Source: Caccovivens sp964594865
GTDB taxonomy: Bacteria > Bacillota > Clostridia > Christensenellales > UBA1242
NCBI GenBank assembly: GCA_964594865.1
Contig: CAZQMZ010000004.1
Location: forward strand, 1-64,000
DNA length: 64,000 bases
Direction: 5' to 3'
Both the position numbers and the translations under genes were made by a program. This document shows positions 5,177 to 14,863 of this stretch, in pieces. The notes beneath the pieces are model-generated. The model searched no databases, was not told the DNA's origin, and saw only the letters and a program-made list of their open reading frames with translations. Position 1 is the first letter of the stretch, and every line of letters starts with the position of its first letter.

Positions 5177-7489
5177 TTAGTTCAATTTTTTGACTTGTTC
5201 CAAAAGTCCCTCAAGTTTGGAATTTATCTCGGCAATCTTGTTATCTGATTCGTTTTGAGCAATAACTTGCTTTGCTTCTTCTTGAAGTCTTTCAATTTCC
5301 TTAATCAATTCGTCACGATGAACAACCGATGCATCAAGAGTGTTGCCATTCATTCCGTCCATAGCTTTCTCAAGGTCTTTGTTCAAAGATGAACGCAATT
5401 CGTTTATCCTTATCTCTTCCTCCAAAAGTCGCTTGTTTATGTCTTCAATACTGACTTTCTTTGGTCGTCCCCTTCCACGTTTTACGTCTTTAGTTTCTGG
5501 TTCTTCCTTAACAATCTTTTTTGGTCTTCCAGCTTTGCGCTGTGACGCTTGAGTTTTTGCTGCCGTTTCTGTTGTTTTCTTTGGCCTACCAACCCTTTTC
5601 TTTTCGCTTGTTTGAGATCCACTTACTTTCTTTGGTCTTCCTCTCTTTTTTGCAGGTTCTTTAGTTGTTGCTGTCACAATTTTTCTTGGTCGACCAGCTT
5701 TCTTTTTTGGTTTTTCAGGTTCACTTGTCACAGAAGGTGTTGCTTCAACTTTCTCTTCCATTGTTTCAGGTTGAGACTCTTCAACAGGAACTTGCATTTC
5801 AACAGACTCAACTTTTTTTGGCTCTTCAATGGATGGTCTTGAATTGTTGATAACTTCAATTGAGTTGTCCACATCTTTGACCACATCTTCAGCAACACTA
5901 TATATGTCATCTTTTTGAGAAATGTCGGTCAAGAAATCGAAAGCATTGAAATCGTCAAAATTGACAACTTGTTTTTCTCTCTCATCTTCCGCCTTTGAAA
6001 TCAGCTTGCCGTCTTGAGAATATATATTTCCTTCTTTGTCGTGGAAGTTGCCGAATTTGTCATAATATGTGCCGTCAGCATAGACATAATTTCCTTCGGC
6101 ATCATAGTTTCCTTGTTCAACTTCATTGTCTGGTCTGTTCTTCATCTGAATTTGAAGTTGTGTTATTGTTTCTTTGTTGCTTTCATTTTCGGTTTTAAGT
6201 TCGGATAACCTATCATCAAAAACCTTGGCGAGAACTTTTTCAGCACTTTTGCAAAACTTATTGAAGAAGGTTTGATATTCACTCTTCATTGCATTTTCAA
6301 CTTCATTCTTATCTGCTTCAAGTTCTGCATTAAGCTTGGCGATTTCTTCTTCGCCTTCATTCTTTTCGAGCATATATTTTGCCCGTTGTTGCTCAAACTC
6401 TTGCTCATATTGCTCTTGCTTGGCAATTTCCTGCGTTTGTTGTTTGCGATAATAGTTGCTTTCAATTCTGTTTGTTGTTTCTTCTTGCATTTGACGAAGT
6501 CTGTCAACATTTTCCTTTGAAGCTTGGATCTTTGTTTGATAATCTTTTTGAACGTTGTCAAAGTTCTTCCTTCTTGTGTCAAGTTCGGATTCAAATTGAG
6601 AAATTTTGAGCAAGATTTTTTCTTTCTTCTTTAAAAATCTCTCACTCTCCGCCATCGCTCTGTCAAGCACAATCGAACCATCCACACCGGTTGAAGAAAA
6701 GTCATATTCTTCCGTTTGAAAACTTTCTTCTCTTGCTTTGTTGAACTCTTCCTTTTCCTTTCTTGCTTTATAGTCCAAAAATTCACGAAGAACAGGTTGT
6801 CCATTTTCAATTTCTTGTGGCGTGAAGAGAAGTTGATAGTCAATATATGATGGAAGGTCGATGCAGGCGTTGTCCATAAAGCGCCCGAACAGGCTGACAT
6901 TTTGATATAACGAATTCAATGTAGCGTTCTTTCTGGCACGAAGGAAAATAATGAAAACCATGCCAATCAACACAACAATCACTGGAACACAAATTGCAGC
7001 ACCGATGCTCAAAATATCCAATGAAGCAATTGAAGCACTTGTTGAACAAACAAGCACCATCAAAGCAACAAAGGTCGCCCAAAGAGATGTGACCATTGTC
7101 AAGTTTTTGATGTTTGAATTGTATGAACTTGTTTTGAGCGGCTTTTCAATCAAGTTCTCTGTTGAAAGATAATATGAAGGTGCGCCTTCTCTGAACAATA
7201 TGTATTGTTGCCAAAAATAGCACAATCTTTTTGGTGATTTTTCTTTAAACAAAAAGTTAAGCTCTTTGATGTTGTCTTCGGTGACGATCTTTCTCTCAAA
7301 CAGCCAAACATTGATCTTTTCGAGTGCACGATTCAAACTTGCTTCATAAGAAAACAATGACTTAACAAGGAAGAACAAAACAAGCAACGCTTCAACAGCA
7401 AGCGCCACAAAAAAAACGACGTCAATTCCAATTGAAGTTGCAATATTTTGGAAAAAACTTGTTATGTTTTCAACAACAGTGCCAAGCAT
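5177..7489 (-). CDS. three-TM membrane protein with coiled-coil tail and five AT-hooks
   Basis: Protein of 770 aa; AGGAGG precedes the ATG. TM1 about 23-45, a loop of about 85 aa, TM2 about 130-152 and TM3 about 156-182 give the same topology as MotA/TolQ/ExbB proteins, though I see no clear family motif. Residues of about 240-450 are charged coiled coil. At about 460-500 there are five short Tyr/Asp/Gly repeats (YDAEGNY, YADGTYY, DKFGNFH, DKEGNIY, QDGKLIS). Residues of about 595-680 hold five AT-hook cores: AGRPRK, RGRPKK, VGRPKK, AGRPKK, RGRPKK. A final coiled coil ends the protein. AT-hooks bind the minor groove of AT-rich DNA, so the tail is probably cytoplasmic and DNA-binding. It lies downstream of addA. 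A link between nucleoid and membrane is inference. Confidence 0.7.
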   Translation of the reverse strand: MLGTVVENITSFFQNIATSIGIDVVFFVALAVEALLVLFFLVKSLFSYEASLNRALEKINVWLFERKIVTEDNIKELNFLFKEKSPKRLCYFWQQYILFREGAPSYYLSTENLIEKPLKTSSYNSNIKNLTMVTSLWATFVALMVLVCSTSASIASLDILSIGAAICVPVIVVLIGMVFIIFLRARKNATLNSLYQNVSLFGRFMDNACIDLPSYIDYQLLFTPQEIENGQPVLREFLDYKARKEKEEFNKAREESFQTEEYDFSSTGVDGSIVLDRAMAESERFLKKKEKILLKISQFESELDTRRKNFDNVQKDYQTKIQASKENVDRLRQMQEETTNRIESNYYRKQQTQEIAKQEQYEQEFEQQRAKYMLEKNEGEEEIAKLNAELEADKNEVENAMKSEYQTFFNKFCKSAEKVLAKVFDDRLSELKTENESNKETITQLQIQMKNRPDNEVEQGNYDAEGNYVYADGTYYDKFGNFHDKEGNIYSQDGKLISKAEDEREKQVVNFDDFNAFDFLTDISQKDDIYSVAEDVVKDVDNSIEVINNSRPSIEEPKKVESVEMQVPVEESQPETMEEKVEATPSVTSEPEKPKKKAGRPRKIVTATTKEPAKKRGRPKKVSGSQTSEKKRVGRPKKTTETAAKTQASQRKAGRPKKIVKEEPETKDVKRGRGRPKKVSIEDINKRLLEEEIRINELRSSLNKDLEKAMDGMNGNTLDASVVHRDELIKEIERLQEEAKQVIAQNESDNKIAEINSKLEGLLEQVKKLN

Positions 7490-7638
7490 AATTCCCTCCT
7501 AAAAGAAATTATTATTTTGATATAGGTAGTATATCACAACTTAGAAAATAATTACTAGCAATTTTTAATATTTTTTTAAATTTTTTTATAAATTTTAAAA
7601 TATTTTTTTCTCCCGAAAAATATGCGACAAAATTATAT

Positions 7639-10600
7639 TTAAATTTCAACCTTAATTAAATTAAAATTTTTTAAAGAAAGTAAATAAATTTCGTTTATTT
7701 TCACCTTAAAGGCATTTTCAATGGCAATTTTGTATAATTTTAACTGGTTTTTATATTTATTTATTAAATATTTTTCATCCGTTTTTGAAGAATATTTATA
7801 GTCCACAAGAATGACTCCATCATTTTTCACAGCAAACAAATCCACAACCCCTTGCACAAGAATTTCATCTTCAAGTGAATTTTCCAAAAGGTTGCCGATT
7901 TTTTCTTTCAACATAAATTCTCTTTCTTTATATACTGTCGCTCCCAAAGTGAGTTTCTTCAAAATTTTGATGTTTTCATAAAGAGTGTTCAAGTCGATCA
8001 GCGAAACATCAAACAGTTTTTCACAATTTTGAAGCTCTCGCTCCAAAGATTTCAGATTGTCAACCTTTTCAAAATCAATAATTTTCAAAGCAGAATGATA
8101 GGCGTTTCCAATATCAATCACCTCTCCACTGAAAACAAAATTTTCATTATTAAATTTTTCAAGCACATCTTCTTGAGTTTTCTTATTCAAACTCGTCACG
8201 CTCTCTTTGAGACGATAGTTTTGACTTTCATTAAATTTGTATGAAAAATTTAAATAATCGTTGATTTTTTCGATTATTTTTGGTGATTTTTCCATATTTT
8301 CCAAATTTTGTTTTTCGCCAAAAGAAATCTCTTCCACTTTGTCAATATGATTTATGGCAAAATTTTTGCATTCAAAAGAGTCAGCTTCCAAAAATTGATT
8401 ATAACTCTTTTTGAGAGAGTGAAAGATAAGATCAAAATATGAATCACATGAGAGAAGGTCAAGTTTGGAATAATCACGATTTTCGCCAAAAAGGTATAAC
8501 CTGTTTTTCGCGCGCGTCAAGGCAACATAAAAAATCATCATTTCTTCAACAAAATTTTGACGGCGTTGACTCTCTTTCACAGCCAGCATTCTTGCACTCA
8601 TCCTTTCGCTGTTATTTTCTTCGTCATAAACTTTCAATCCCAAACCGAATTTTTCATTGATCTCCACATCGACTTTGCTTCCAGATTTGGAAAGGCTGGC
8701 ATCGCAATTTATCAAAAACACAATTGGATATTCCAAACCTTTGCTGTTGTGAACCGTGGTGAGAAGAATGGCATCTTCCACAACAGAAACATCCGGCGTC
8801 ACCACAATCTCCACGGAAGAAAGGTAGTGGATGAGCGAAGGTAAATCAAAATCGAATCTTTCCACTTCTTGCAAGAACTTGTCAATGAAAACATTGGCTG
8901 TTGGTTTGTTCATGTTGATGTATGCTCGATAATTGCAGATCGAAAACAAATCCAAAAGCGCTTTCTTTATTCCAAAAATTTGAGCTTTTTTTCGAAAATC
9001 TTGCAAATCTTCATAAAATTTTTTAAACGGACCATTTTCATTTTTTGCAATAATCTCGCACAAAGATTGATTTTTCTCGCGTTTTAATGCCAAAATATCA
9101 TCAAAATTGATATGATATAGTCCAACAAGTACACTCAAACAACAAACATCATCGTCAAAGACAAGTGCAAGTTTCAAATAATTCAAAAGCATCTTAATCT
9201 CAGGCTCGTCCAAAAGATTGTTCCGTGAATTGGACAAAACATTCAAGCCTGAAGTTATCAAAAATGTTTCAAGTTCATTGAAAAAGTCGTTTCGGCTTCG
9301 TGAAAGAATGGCTATGTCGCCAAATCTCACCTTTCGAAAGGTATCACTTTCTGGAAGATATATTTGAGATGACAAAACTTCCATTATTCGACGTTTTATG
9401 TCGTTTAAAAGTGGCAAATTTTGATTTTTTTGATATATTTTCGCATTTTTGACAGAATATATCTTCGGCAACTCTTCTTCAACTTCACTTTCAAGGTCAA
9501 CCAAATCAATGTTCACAGCCTTTTCTCCGTCACTTTTATATGTATATGGACTGTGAAGCATTGAGGTTTTCAAATAATCCACACCGGTCAAATCTTTCTT
9601 CATACAAACGGAAAACACATCATTGACAAAATCAAGCAGCAGTTGATTTGAGCGAAAATTATATTTCAAAAATTTCACATCGCCATCCTCTTCTTTTTCA
9701 AAGTTTTCAAGGTCTTTGAAGAAGATTTCAGCGCTTGCCAACCGAAAACCATAGATCCCCTGCTTGACGTCACCAACTGCCACAAAATTGCAGTTTTTTG
9801 CGACATTTTTTATAATTTTTTCTTGAATCTTGTTTGTGTCTTGATATTCGTCCACAAAAACATATTTGACCCCATCAAACAAATTTTCGGTGGATGAAAG
9901 TCTGTCCATCAACTTTTCCAAATCATAAAAATCCAAAGCATTCACACTTTTTTTAAGGCGATTTTCTTCATTGTCATAGAGTCTGAAAAGACGAATTAAA
10001 ATCTTTTCAAGCTGTCCGCTTTTTTGCCGATTTAGACTCTCTTCGTCAACAATGTTCAAATCTTTGATTTTTCCGATGATTTTGTTTATATTGTTCTTCA
10101 CTCCCTGCAACTTCAAGGCAGTTTCCTCTCCAACAACTTTTTTGAGTGGAAGTCTTGGAAAAGAAAAATCTTGCGAAGAAATGCATAGTTCGAAAAAATC
10201 TCCGCTGTCGTAAATACCACGAAGAGCATCAAAAAGTTTGTCATGGAATTCGTCCAAATGAAGTTTGTTTACATTTTCAAGATTTTCATCCAAAATTGAT
10301 TTTGTATACGCAAAGAGATATTCGCTCGCCTTGGAAAAATATTCTTCCGCACATTCTTCATTTGCTCGCAAAAAATCTTCCTTGATCGCCACAGAGTTTG
10401 ACAGTTGTTCCACTTTGAAAAGAATTTCTTTAATTTTTTTCTTATCATTTTTATATGCACCATTCAAAATGAAAAAATCTTCATCATTTTCAAACATTTT
10501 ATACGCATTTTCAAAAGCATTTTCTCGAAGTTTTTGTGCTTCTCCTTCTTCAAGAACAGAAAAGTTTTCACTTATATTTAATAAATTTGCGTATTTTTTC

Positions 10601-10905
10601 AAATTTTTTTCGCAAAAAGAGTGAATTGTTGAGATGTTTGCCGTTGAAAGTGCGTCAATTTGCTCGATGATAAATTGCGTCGGTTCAGCTTCTTTCAATT
10701 TTTTTGCAAGCTTTTCTTTAAGTTGAGTTGCAGCCGCTTTTGTGAATGTCATTGCAACAATCTCTCTCACCGGAACTTGTTTTTCGCAAATCAAGGTGCA
10801 AATATATTCAATCATGACATGAGTCTTTCCACTTCCAGCAGAAGCACTGATTAAAAGATGTTTTTTGTCATTTTTCAAAACATCGTCTTGCTCTTTGATA
10901 TACAT
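7639..10905 (-). CDS. addA: AddA, helicase-nuclease subunit A
   Basis: Protein of 1,088 aa, slightly shorter than typical AddA (about 1,200). Walker A ASAGSGKT sits at about residues 20-27, IVAMTFTKAAATQLKEKL is helicase motif Ia, VFVDEYQDTN is the Walker B/DEXQ motif at about 350, and VTLTT-type motif V appears as AILLTTVHNSKGLEYPIV. The C-terminal RecB-type nuclease has GVVDLF and ILVDYKYS (about 1015-1035). AddA unwinds and resects double-strand breaks together with AddB. It starts 1 nt after the addB stop, with its GGAGG inside the end of addB, so the two are translationally coupled. Confidence 0.96.
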   Translation of the reverse strand: MYIKEQDDVLKNDKKHLLISASAGSGKTHVMIEYICTLICEKQVPVREIVAMTFTKAAATQLKEKLAKKLKEAEPTQFIIEQIDALSTANISTIHSFCEKNLKKYANLLNISENFSVLEEGEAQKLRENAFENAYKMFENDEDFFILNGAYKNDKKKIKEILFKVEQLSNSVAIKEDFLRANEECAEEYFSKASEYLFAYTKSILDENLENVNKLHLDEFHDKLFDALRGIYDSGDFFELCISSQDFSFPRLPLKKVVGEETALKLQGVKNNINKIIGKIKDLNIVDEESLNRQKSGQLEKILIRLFRLYDNEENRLKKSVNALDFYDLEKLMDRLSSTENLFDGVKYVFVDEYQDTNKIQEKIIKNVAKNCNFVAVGDVKQGIYGFRLASAEIFFKDLENFEKEEDGDVKFLKYNFRSNQLLLDFVNDVFSVCMKKDLTGVDYLKTSMLHSPYTYKSDGEKAVNIDLVDLESEVEEELPKIYSVKNAKIYQKNQNLPLLNDIKRRIMEVLSSQIYLPESDTFRKVRFGDIAILSRSRNDFFNELETFLITSGLNVLSNSRNNLLDEPEIKMLLNYLKLALVFDDDVCCLSVLVGLYHINFDDILALKREKNQSLCEIIAKNENGPFKKFYEDLQDFRKKAQIFGIKKALLDLFSICNYRAYINMNKPTANVFIDKFLQEVERFDFDLPSLIHYLSSVEIVVTPDVSVVEDAILLTTVHNSKGLEYPIVFLINCDASLSKSGSKVDVEINEKFGLGLKVYDEENNSERMSARMLAVKESQRRQNFVEEMMIFYVALTRAKNRLYLFGENRDYSKLDLLSCDSYFDLIFHSLKKSYNQFLEADSFECKNFAINHIDKVEEISFGEKQNLENMEKSPKIIEKINDYLNFSYKFNESQNYRLKESVTSLNKKTQEDVLEKFNNENFVFSGEVIDIGNAYHSALKIIDFEKVDNLKSLERELQNCEKLFDVSLIDLNTLYENIKILKKLTLGATVYKEREFMLKEKIGNLLENSLEDEILVQGVVDLFAVKNDGVILVDYKYSSKTDEKYLINKYKNQLKLYKIAIENAFKVKINEIYLLSLKNFNLIKVEI

Positions 10906-10906
10906 C

Positions 10907-13900
10907 TCAATCCTCCTCCACTTTTTTCATTTTTCGATATCCCTGCGATTGCAAATGTTTGCAAATAGAAAGATAAGGACAAAAATCACATTCGCCTTTG
11001 ATCGGTTTGATTGCAATATATCCTTCTCTCATCTCATCAATTGCTTGTTGACAAATTTTGTGTGCATAGTCAAAATGTTTTTTCAAATTGTCATCAACAC
11101 AGCCATATTTAAATCCAAACTCTTCCTTCATTTTCGTTGATCTTGCGGTCATTCCCAAAATGTCACTTCTTACGCCATCCAAAAGTCTTTGATCCATCAT
11201 TTGAACAACTTCGTTGTTTTTGAGCGTCATTCCATTAAGCAGTTTTGTTTTTTTGTTGTTTTTGGAATATTTTGTCTGGCAATCGAAATAATAAACTCCC
11301 GCACATTCCATTCCTGTGCGCCTTCCAATTGAATCTGCATATAAAAACAACTGCAATTTTTTGCCGTAATATAGTTCTTTCTTAATCCCTTCCGTCTTGC
11401 CTGTTTTATAATCTATAATTCGAAAATAGTTTCCACAACTATCCACACGATCCACAAAGCCAATCAAATTCAGTCCATTATAAAAGGGTTCAAGAACTTT
11501 TTCTTCCAACATAATCGGTTTGAAATTACTGTTTTTTTGCTCTTTTATGACGTTTTTTAATATAATTTTGCTTTCATTTTGCAAATATTTCAAAAAGTAT
11601 GCTTTTTTCAAGATTTTTTCATCATACACCGTTTGCGCAATTTTTGAAAGATTGATTTGCAAAAATTTTGTCAAATCTTCATCCGACACCTGTGCCAAAT
11701 CTTTGCTACTTTGCACAAACTCCTTCAAAAGTGCGTGCATAAAAATGCCAAAAAGTCTTTTGTTTGGCATGACATCTTTTTTATCCTCAATTGACAAATC
11801 ATATCTCAAAAAATGCATGAAAGGACAAGCAAAATAACTTTCAAGTTCGGAAGCCGAAATGGTGTTTTTCGTGCGAGCGTGAACAATCTTTTCAATCGGT
11901 TCATCAACAACAATCGAAGTTTTTAAGAGCGAGTGAAGCGAACTTTCAAATTCTTTCGGCAGCTTTTCTTTTAAGTGAGAATATACATTGAGCAAGTTTT
12001 CTTCACAACCAATATAGAAAAGAAGTCTGTCCAAATTTTCTTCGCTTGAAAAGAGTCCAATGTCAAAAATCTCCATCGCTGTGGTGTGCAATGTTTGAGT
12101 GCCAAAAATTTGTTTCAAATCTTCCACAAATTCCGCATTGCCACTTTGCTGACCATTGTCAACAACCGGCACCGAAACAATAAGTTTTTTCTTGGCGTGT
12201 TGCAAAAGCTCAAAAAGTTTGAGCCGGTTTCTTCTGTTGATAACGCGAATTTCCGGTTCAAGAGCAAACTGCAATTTAAGTTTTTTTATGTCATCATCAT
12301 CAATAAGCCCAACATCATTTTGTGTTCGTGGCAATGCGCCAGCACGCGCACCTAAAACAAACAGAATGTCAACATCTTCAAAATAACTGTCCGTCACTTC
12401 GCCAACATAGACCGCATCGATATATGACGGTATGGTTTCAACTTTGACAGAATTGAATGCCAAAAGAAGAATGTTTTCAAAATCTAACAAAGAAAAATCT
12501 TCATCTCCGCCAAGCTCAATAAGTTTATCGAAAACTTTGGATATAAGTTCCACCGACTGCTTGTTTTCACTTTGCTTTTGAAAATTTCCTTCATCTTCCA
12601 AATTTTGAACAAGTTTTTGATGACTTTGAAAGACTTTTTGCATCAAAATTTGCAAATTTTCGATATATTTTTGCATTTTTTTGCATTTTTGAAGGTTTTT
12701 TATGACAAAAACCACATCTGTAAACTGAGGAAAACGCTCCAAAAACTCAACTTCATCGTCAACACAAAAATATGAGATTTCTTTCAAAACTTCTTCATCC
12801 CGCGACAACAATGAAGTTGAAGAGAGATATTCCAGCCCCGCTCTGTCAAAGCCCGTCTTTGCGATTTCCAAAATTTTACACAAAAAATGCCCCAAAATTG
12901 TTTGTGAAAGATTGACAGCATCGTCACAATTTATTGGTATCTTAAACTGACCAAAAATTGTTTTGATGAGTTTGAAATATGTTTTGTCTGCAACAGCAAC
13001 TGAAAAGTCGTTATATTTTGCACCTTTGAAAACGAGGTTTTTTATGTATTTTGCGACATATTCCACTTCGTCCTGCCGATTCTTTGCAAAGAGATTCAAA
13101 AAGAAATCTTCACTTTGGCACTTGTCAACCTTGAAGGCAAACAAATTTTCCACAATCGCCCGTGAAGGTCCCAAAAGTGCAGTTGGCGGATTTTCTTCCC
13201 TGACCGCAAGCGAAAACTCCTTGGCAAGAGCTGTGGTTTTTTTGAAAATGTCATCTTCATAGATGAAGGCATTTTTCACTGACAAAGGTTTGGCGCGACC
13301 AATATATACGCAATTGACATATTGTGACAGTTGACAGATGAAATTGTTGATTTCCAGCGTAAAACTGTCAAAATTGACAAAATATAGATTGATTTTTGAT
13401 AAATCAAGCGAATTTTTGACTTCTTTCACAAAAAAATCTAGCAACTTGGACAAATCCAATTTTTCGCCCAAAATTTCTTCATAGCGTTGATAAATCAGTT
13501 TCAAGTCGTGCATCTTTCGATCCAGATTTTCATCTCCAACCGGATTTATTTGCTCTGGTTTGACTTTGCACGCCTTGAACTGTTTGATTATCTGTAAAAT
13601 TTTTTTGCAAACATCCACTCCGTAAGAAGAAAAATATGTCAATTTTTCACTGACACTCTTCACTGCTTTATAAACAGAAAAAACTTCTTCCAAAGCCGAA
13701 ATTCTTGCAAAAGGCACGTTGTTTTGACGTAAAATTTTGCTGGCAAGTCTTGACACACCAACAACTTCAATATTGAACGTCGATTTGATGTTCAAGCAAT
13801 CAAAAATCAAGTTTTCTGCCTGCATGGAAAAAGCATCTGGCACAACAACTATGTTTTTCAAGTTCAAGTTTGTGACATCAATTTGCTTTATCACATTCAC

Positions 13901-13945
13901 CCCTGCCTCAAAAGCAGTGGCACCAGAAATTAACCTGATTTCCAT
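10907..13945 (-). CDS. addB: AddB, helicase-nuclease subunit B
   Basis: Protein of 1,012 aa. The N-terminus (MEIRLISGATAFEAG) lacks the Walker A seen in Bacillus AddB. The C-terminal nuclease shows GFVDRVD and FRIIDYKTGK (about 830-848). The four Fe-S cysteines fit the AddB pattern: one in FACPFMHFL (about 705), then CDFCPYLSIC (C-x2-C-x5-C, about 983-992). With AddA it forms the double-strand-break resection enzyme that replaces RecBCD in Firmicutes. No Shine-Dalgarno sequence precedes the ATG; a promoter whose -10 ends 6 nt upstream (13952-13980) suggests a leaderless transcript in addition to read-through from the RsfA-like gene. Confidence 0.93.
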   Translation of the reverse strand: MEIRLISGATAFEAGVNVIKQIDVTNLNLKNIVVVPDAFSMQAENLIFDCLNIKSTFNIEVVGVSRLASKILRQNNVPFARISALEEVFSVYKAVKSVSEKLTYFSSYGVDVCKKILQIIKQFKACKVKPEQINPVGDENLDRKMHDLKLIYQRYEEILGEKLDLSKLLDFFVKEVKNSLDLSKINLYFVNFDSFTLEINNFICQLSQYVNCVYIGRAKPLSVKNAFIYEDDIFKKTTALAKEFSLAVREENPPTALLGPSRAIVENLFAFKVDKCQSEDFFLNLFAKNRQDEVEYVAKYIKNLVFKGAKYNDFSVAVADKTYFKLIKTIFGQFKIPINCDDAVNLSQTILGHFLCKILEIAKTGFDRAGLEYLSSTSLLSRDEEVLKEISYFCVDDEVEFLERFPQFTDVVFVIKNLQKCKKMQKYIENLQILMQKVFQSHQKLVQNLEDEGNFQKQSENKQSVELISKVFDKLIELGGDEDFSLLDFENILLLAFNSVKVETIPSYIDAVYVGEVTDSYFEDVDILFVLGARAGALPRTQNDVGLIDDDDIKKLKLQFALEPEIRVINRRNRLKLFELLQHAKKKLIVSVPVVDNGQQSGNAEFVEDLKQIFGTQTLHTTAMEIFDIGLFSSEENLDRLLFYIGCEENLLNVYSHLKEKLPKEFESSLHSLLKTSIVVDEPIEKIVHARTKNTISASELESYFACPFMHFLRYDLSIEDKKDVMPNKRLFGIFMHALLKEFVQSSKDLAQVSDEDLTKFLQINLSKIAQTVYDEKILKKAYFLKYLQNESKIILKNVIKEQKNSNFKPIMLEEKVLEPFYNGLNLIGFVDRVDSCGNYFRIIDYKTGKTEGIKKELYYGKKLQLFLYADSIGRRTGMECAGVYYFDCQTKYSKNNKKTKLLNGMTLKNNEVVQMMDQRLLDGVRSDILGMTARSTKMKEEFGFKYGCVDDNLKKHFDYAHKICQQAIDEMREGYIAIKPIKGECDFCPYLSICKHLQSQGYRKMKKVEED

Positions 13946-13951
13946 GTGATA

Positions 13952-13980
13952 ATGATATCACAAAATTCAAAACAAATCAA
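13952..13980 (-). promoter_or_regulatory. promoter giving a leaderless addB mRNA
   Basis: Minus strand TTGATT (13975-13980), 17-nt spacer, TATCAT (13952-13957), then 6 nt to the ATG. A palindrome GTGATA-ATGA-TATCAC (13946-13961) overlaps the -10 and could be an operator. Confidence 0.5.
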
Positions 13981-14690
13981 CCTCTTTTCAATCTATTCGC
14001 TTTTTGAATTCCCTCCAAGCGCTCTTTGAGAACTTCTTGTTTTCCGCCCTTTGCAGAAAGCAATTTGTTTTCCGCTTTAAGTTTTTCGTTTTCATGTTTC
14101 AGTTTCACGATTTGCACATCTTTTTCATTCAGTTCTTTGAAAGCTTTTTTGAGAAGTTCGTTTGTTCCAGAGTTGTTTTGTACTTCTTCAACAGCCGTCT
14201 TTTTGATGAGTTTGACAAGTCCCAAGAATAAATTGTTTATGTCGCTTTCGGTCAATCGTTTTTGTTTGAAAGGGATGATTTTGTCTTCCTTTTTCTCTAA
14301 CTTTCTTTTCATGTTTTGATATTTGTTCTGCAAACGCGTCATAAGTGTCAGATTTCCACCACTGAGTTTAAGGCAAGCCGAACGCACTGAAAGCCCTTCA
14401 ATGGTCAATTTTTCAATCTTTTCAAAAAGCTCTCCTTCTTGAACTTTGTCAAACCCTTCAAAGTGCGTTTTGACGTGCTTCGAAAGATCGATGCCAAGCC
14501 TTTGAGTTCGCTCGACATCGTTTTGAAGGTTGTCCACTTCGTGGTAATAATAATTTCTCACACTGTTTGGCTTTCGATTAAATGTTTTCGCATGAGCCAA
14601 AAATGCCTCTTTAAGCGAAACACTCTCTTTCTTACACTTTTCCACTTCAACAAAAAGCTCTTTAACTTCTCTGTCATTCCAATTTTTCAT
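13977..14690 (-). CDS. RsfA/YlbO-like Myb-type regulator
   Basis: Protein of 237 aa. The start at 14690 was chosen because GGAGG lies 5 nt upstream. The N-terminus (NWNDREVKELFVEVEKC to NSVRNYYYHEVD, residues 3-50) has the Trp and helix spacing of the Myb/SANT-like domain found in the Bacillus RsfA family. The C-terminal third (about 185-225) is a Leu/Lys/Glu coiled coil, also typical. RsfA-family proteins regulate prespore genes in Bacillus. Here the gene heads an addB-addA cluster, 31 nt upstream of addB, which is not a sporulation setting, so the target genes are open. Confidence 0.65.
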   Translation of the reverse strand: MKNWNDREVKELFVEVEKCKKESVSLKEAFLAHAKTFNRKPNSVRNYYYHEVDNLQNDVERTQRLGIDLSKHVKTHFEGFDKVQEGELFEKIEKLTIEGLSVRSACLKLSGGNLTLMTRLQNKYQNMKRKLEKKEDKIIPFKQKRLTESDINNLFLGLVKLIKKTAVEEVQNNSGTNELLKKAFKELNEKDVQIVKLKHENEKLKAENKLLSAKGGKQEVLKERLEGIQKANRLKRG

Positions 14691-14852
14691 AAATCCTCCA
14701 AACAAAATGTTGCCAAATAATTTGGTTTTTAGACATAAAGAATCTTATAAAAACTGTCATTTTTTGTCAGCCAATGAAAAATCGCTCAAACAAACAGAAA
14801 AATAAAAAACAAAGCGAGAAATGTTTTTGCATTATTTTCTCTCTTTTTGACA

Positions 14853-14858
14853 TATAAT
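14853..14858 (+). promoter_or_regulatory. -10 box immediately upstream of the gene at 14864
   Basis: A perfect TATAAT ends 5 nt before the ATG. No Shine-Dalgarno sequence is present. The -35 is poor: the nearest candidate, TTGCAT (14827-14832), is 20 nt away. This is probably a leaderless start, weaker than the others. Confidence 0.4.
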
Positions 14859-14863
14859 CATGT

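Noticed and set aside
5177..7489. Zorya (ZorA) defence component
   Set aside because: The topology with a long tail is similar, but no ZorB (MotB-like) or nuclease/helicase partner is adjacent and the AT-hooks are not part of ZorA as known.
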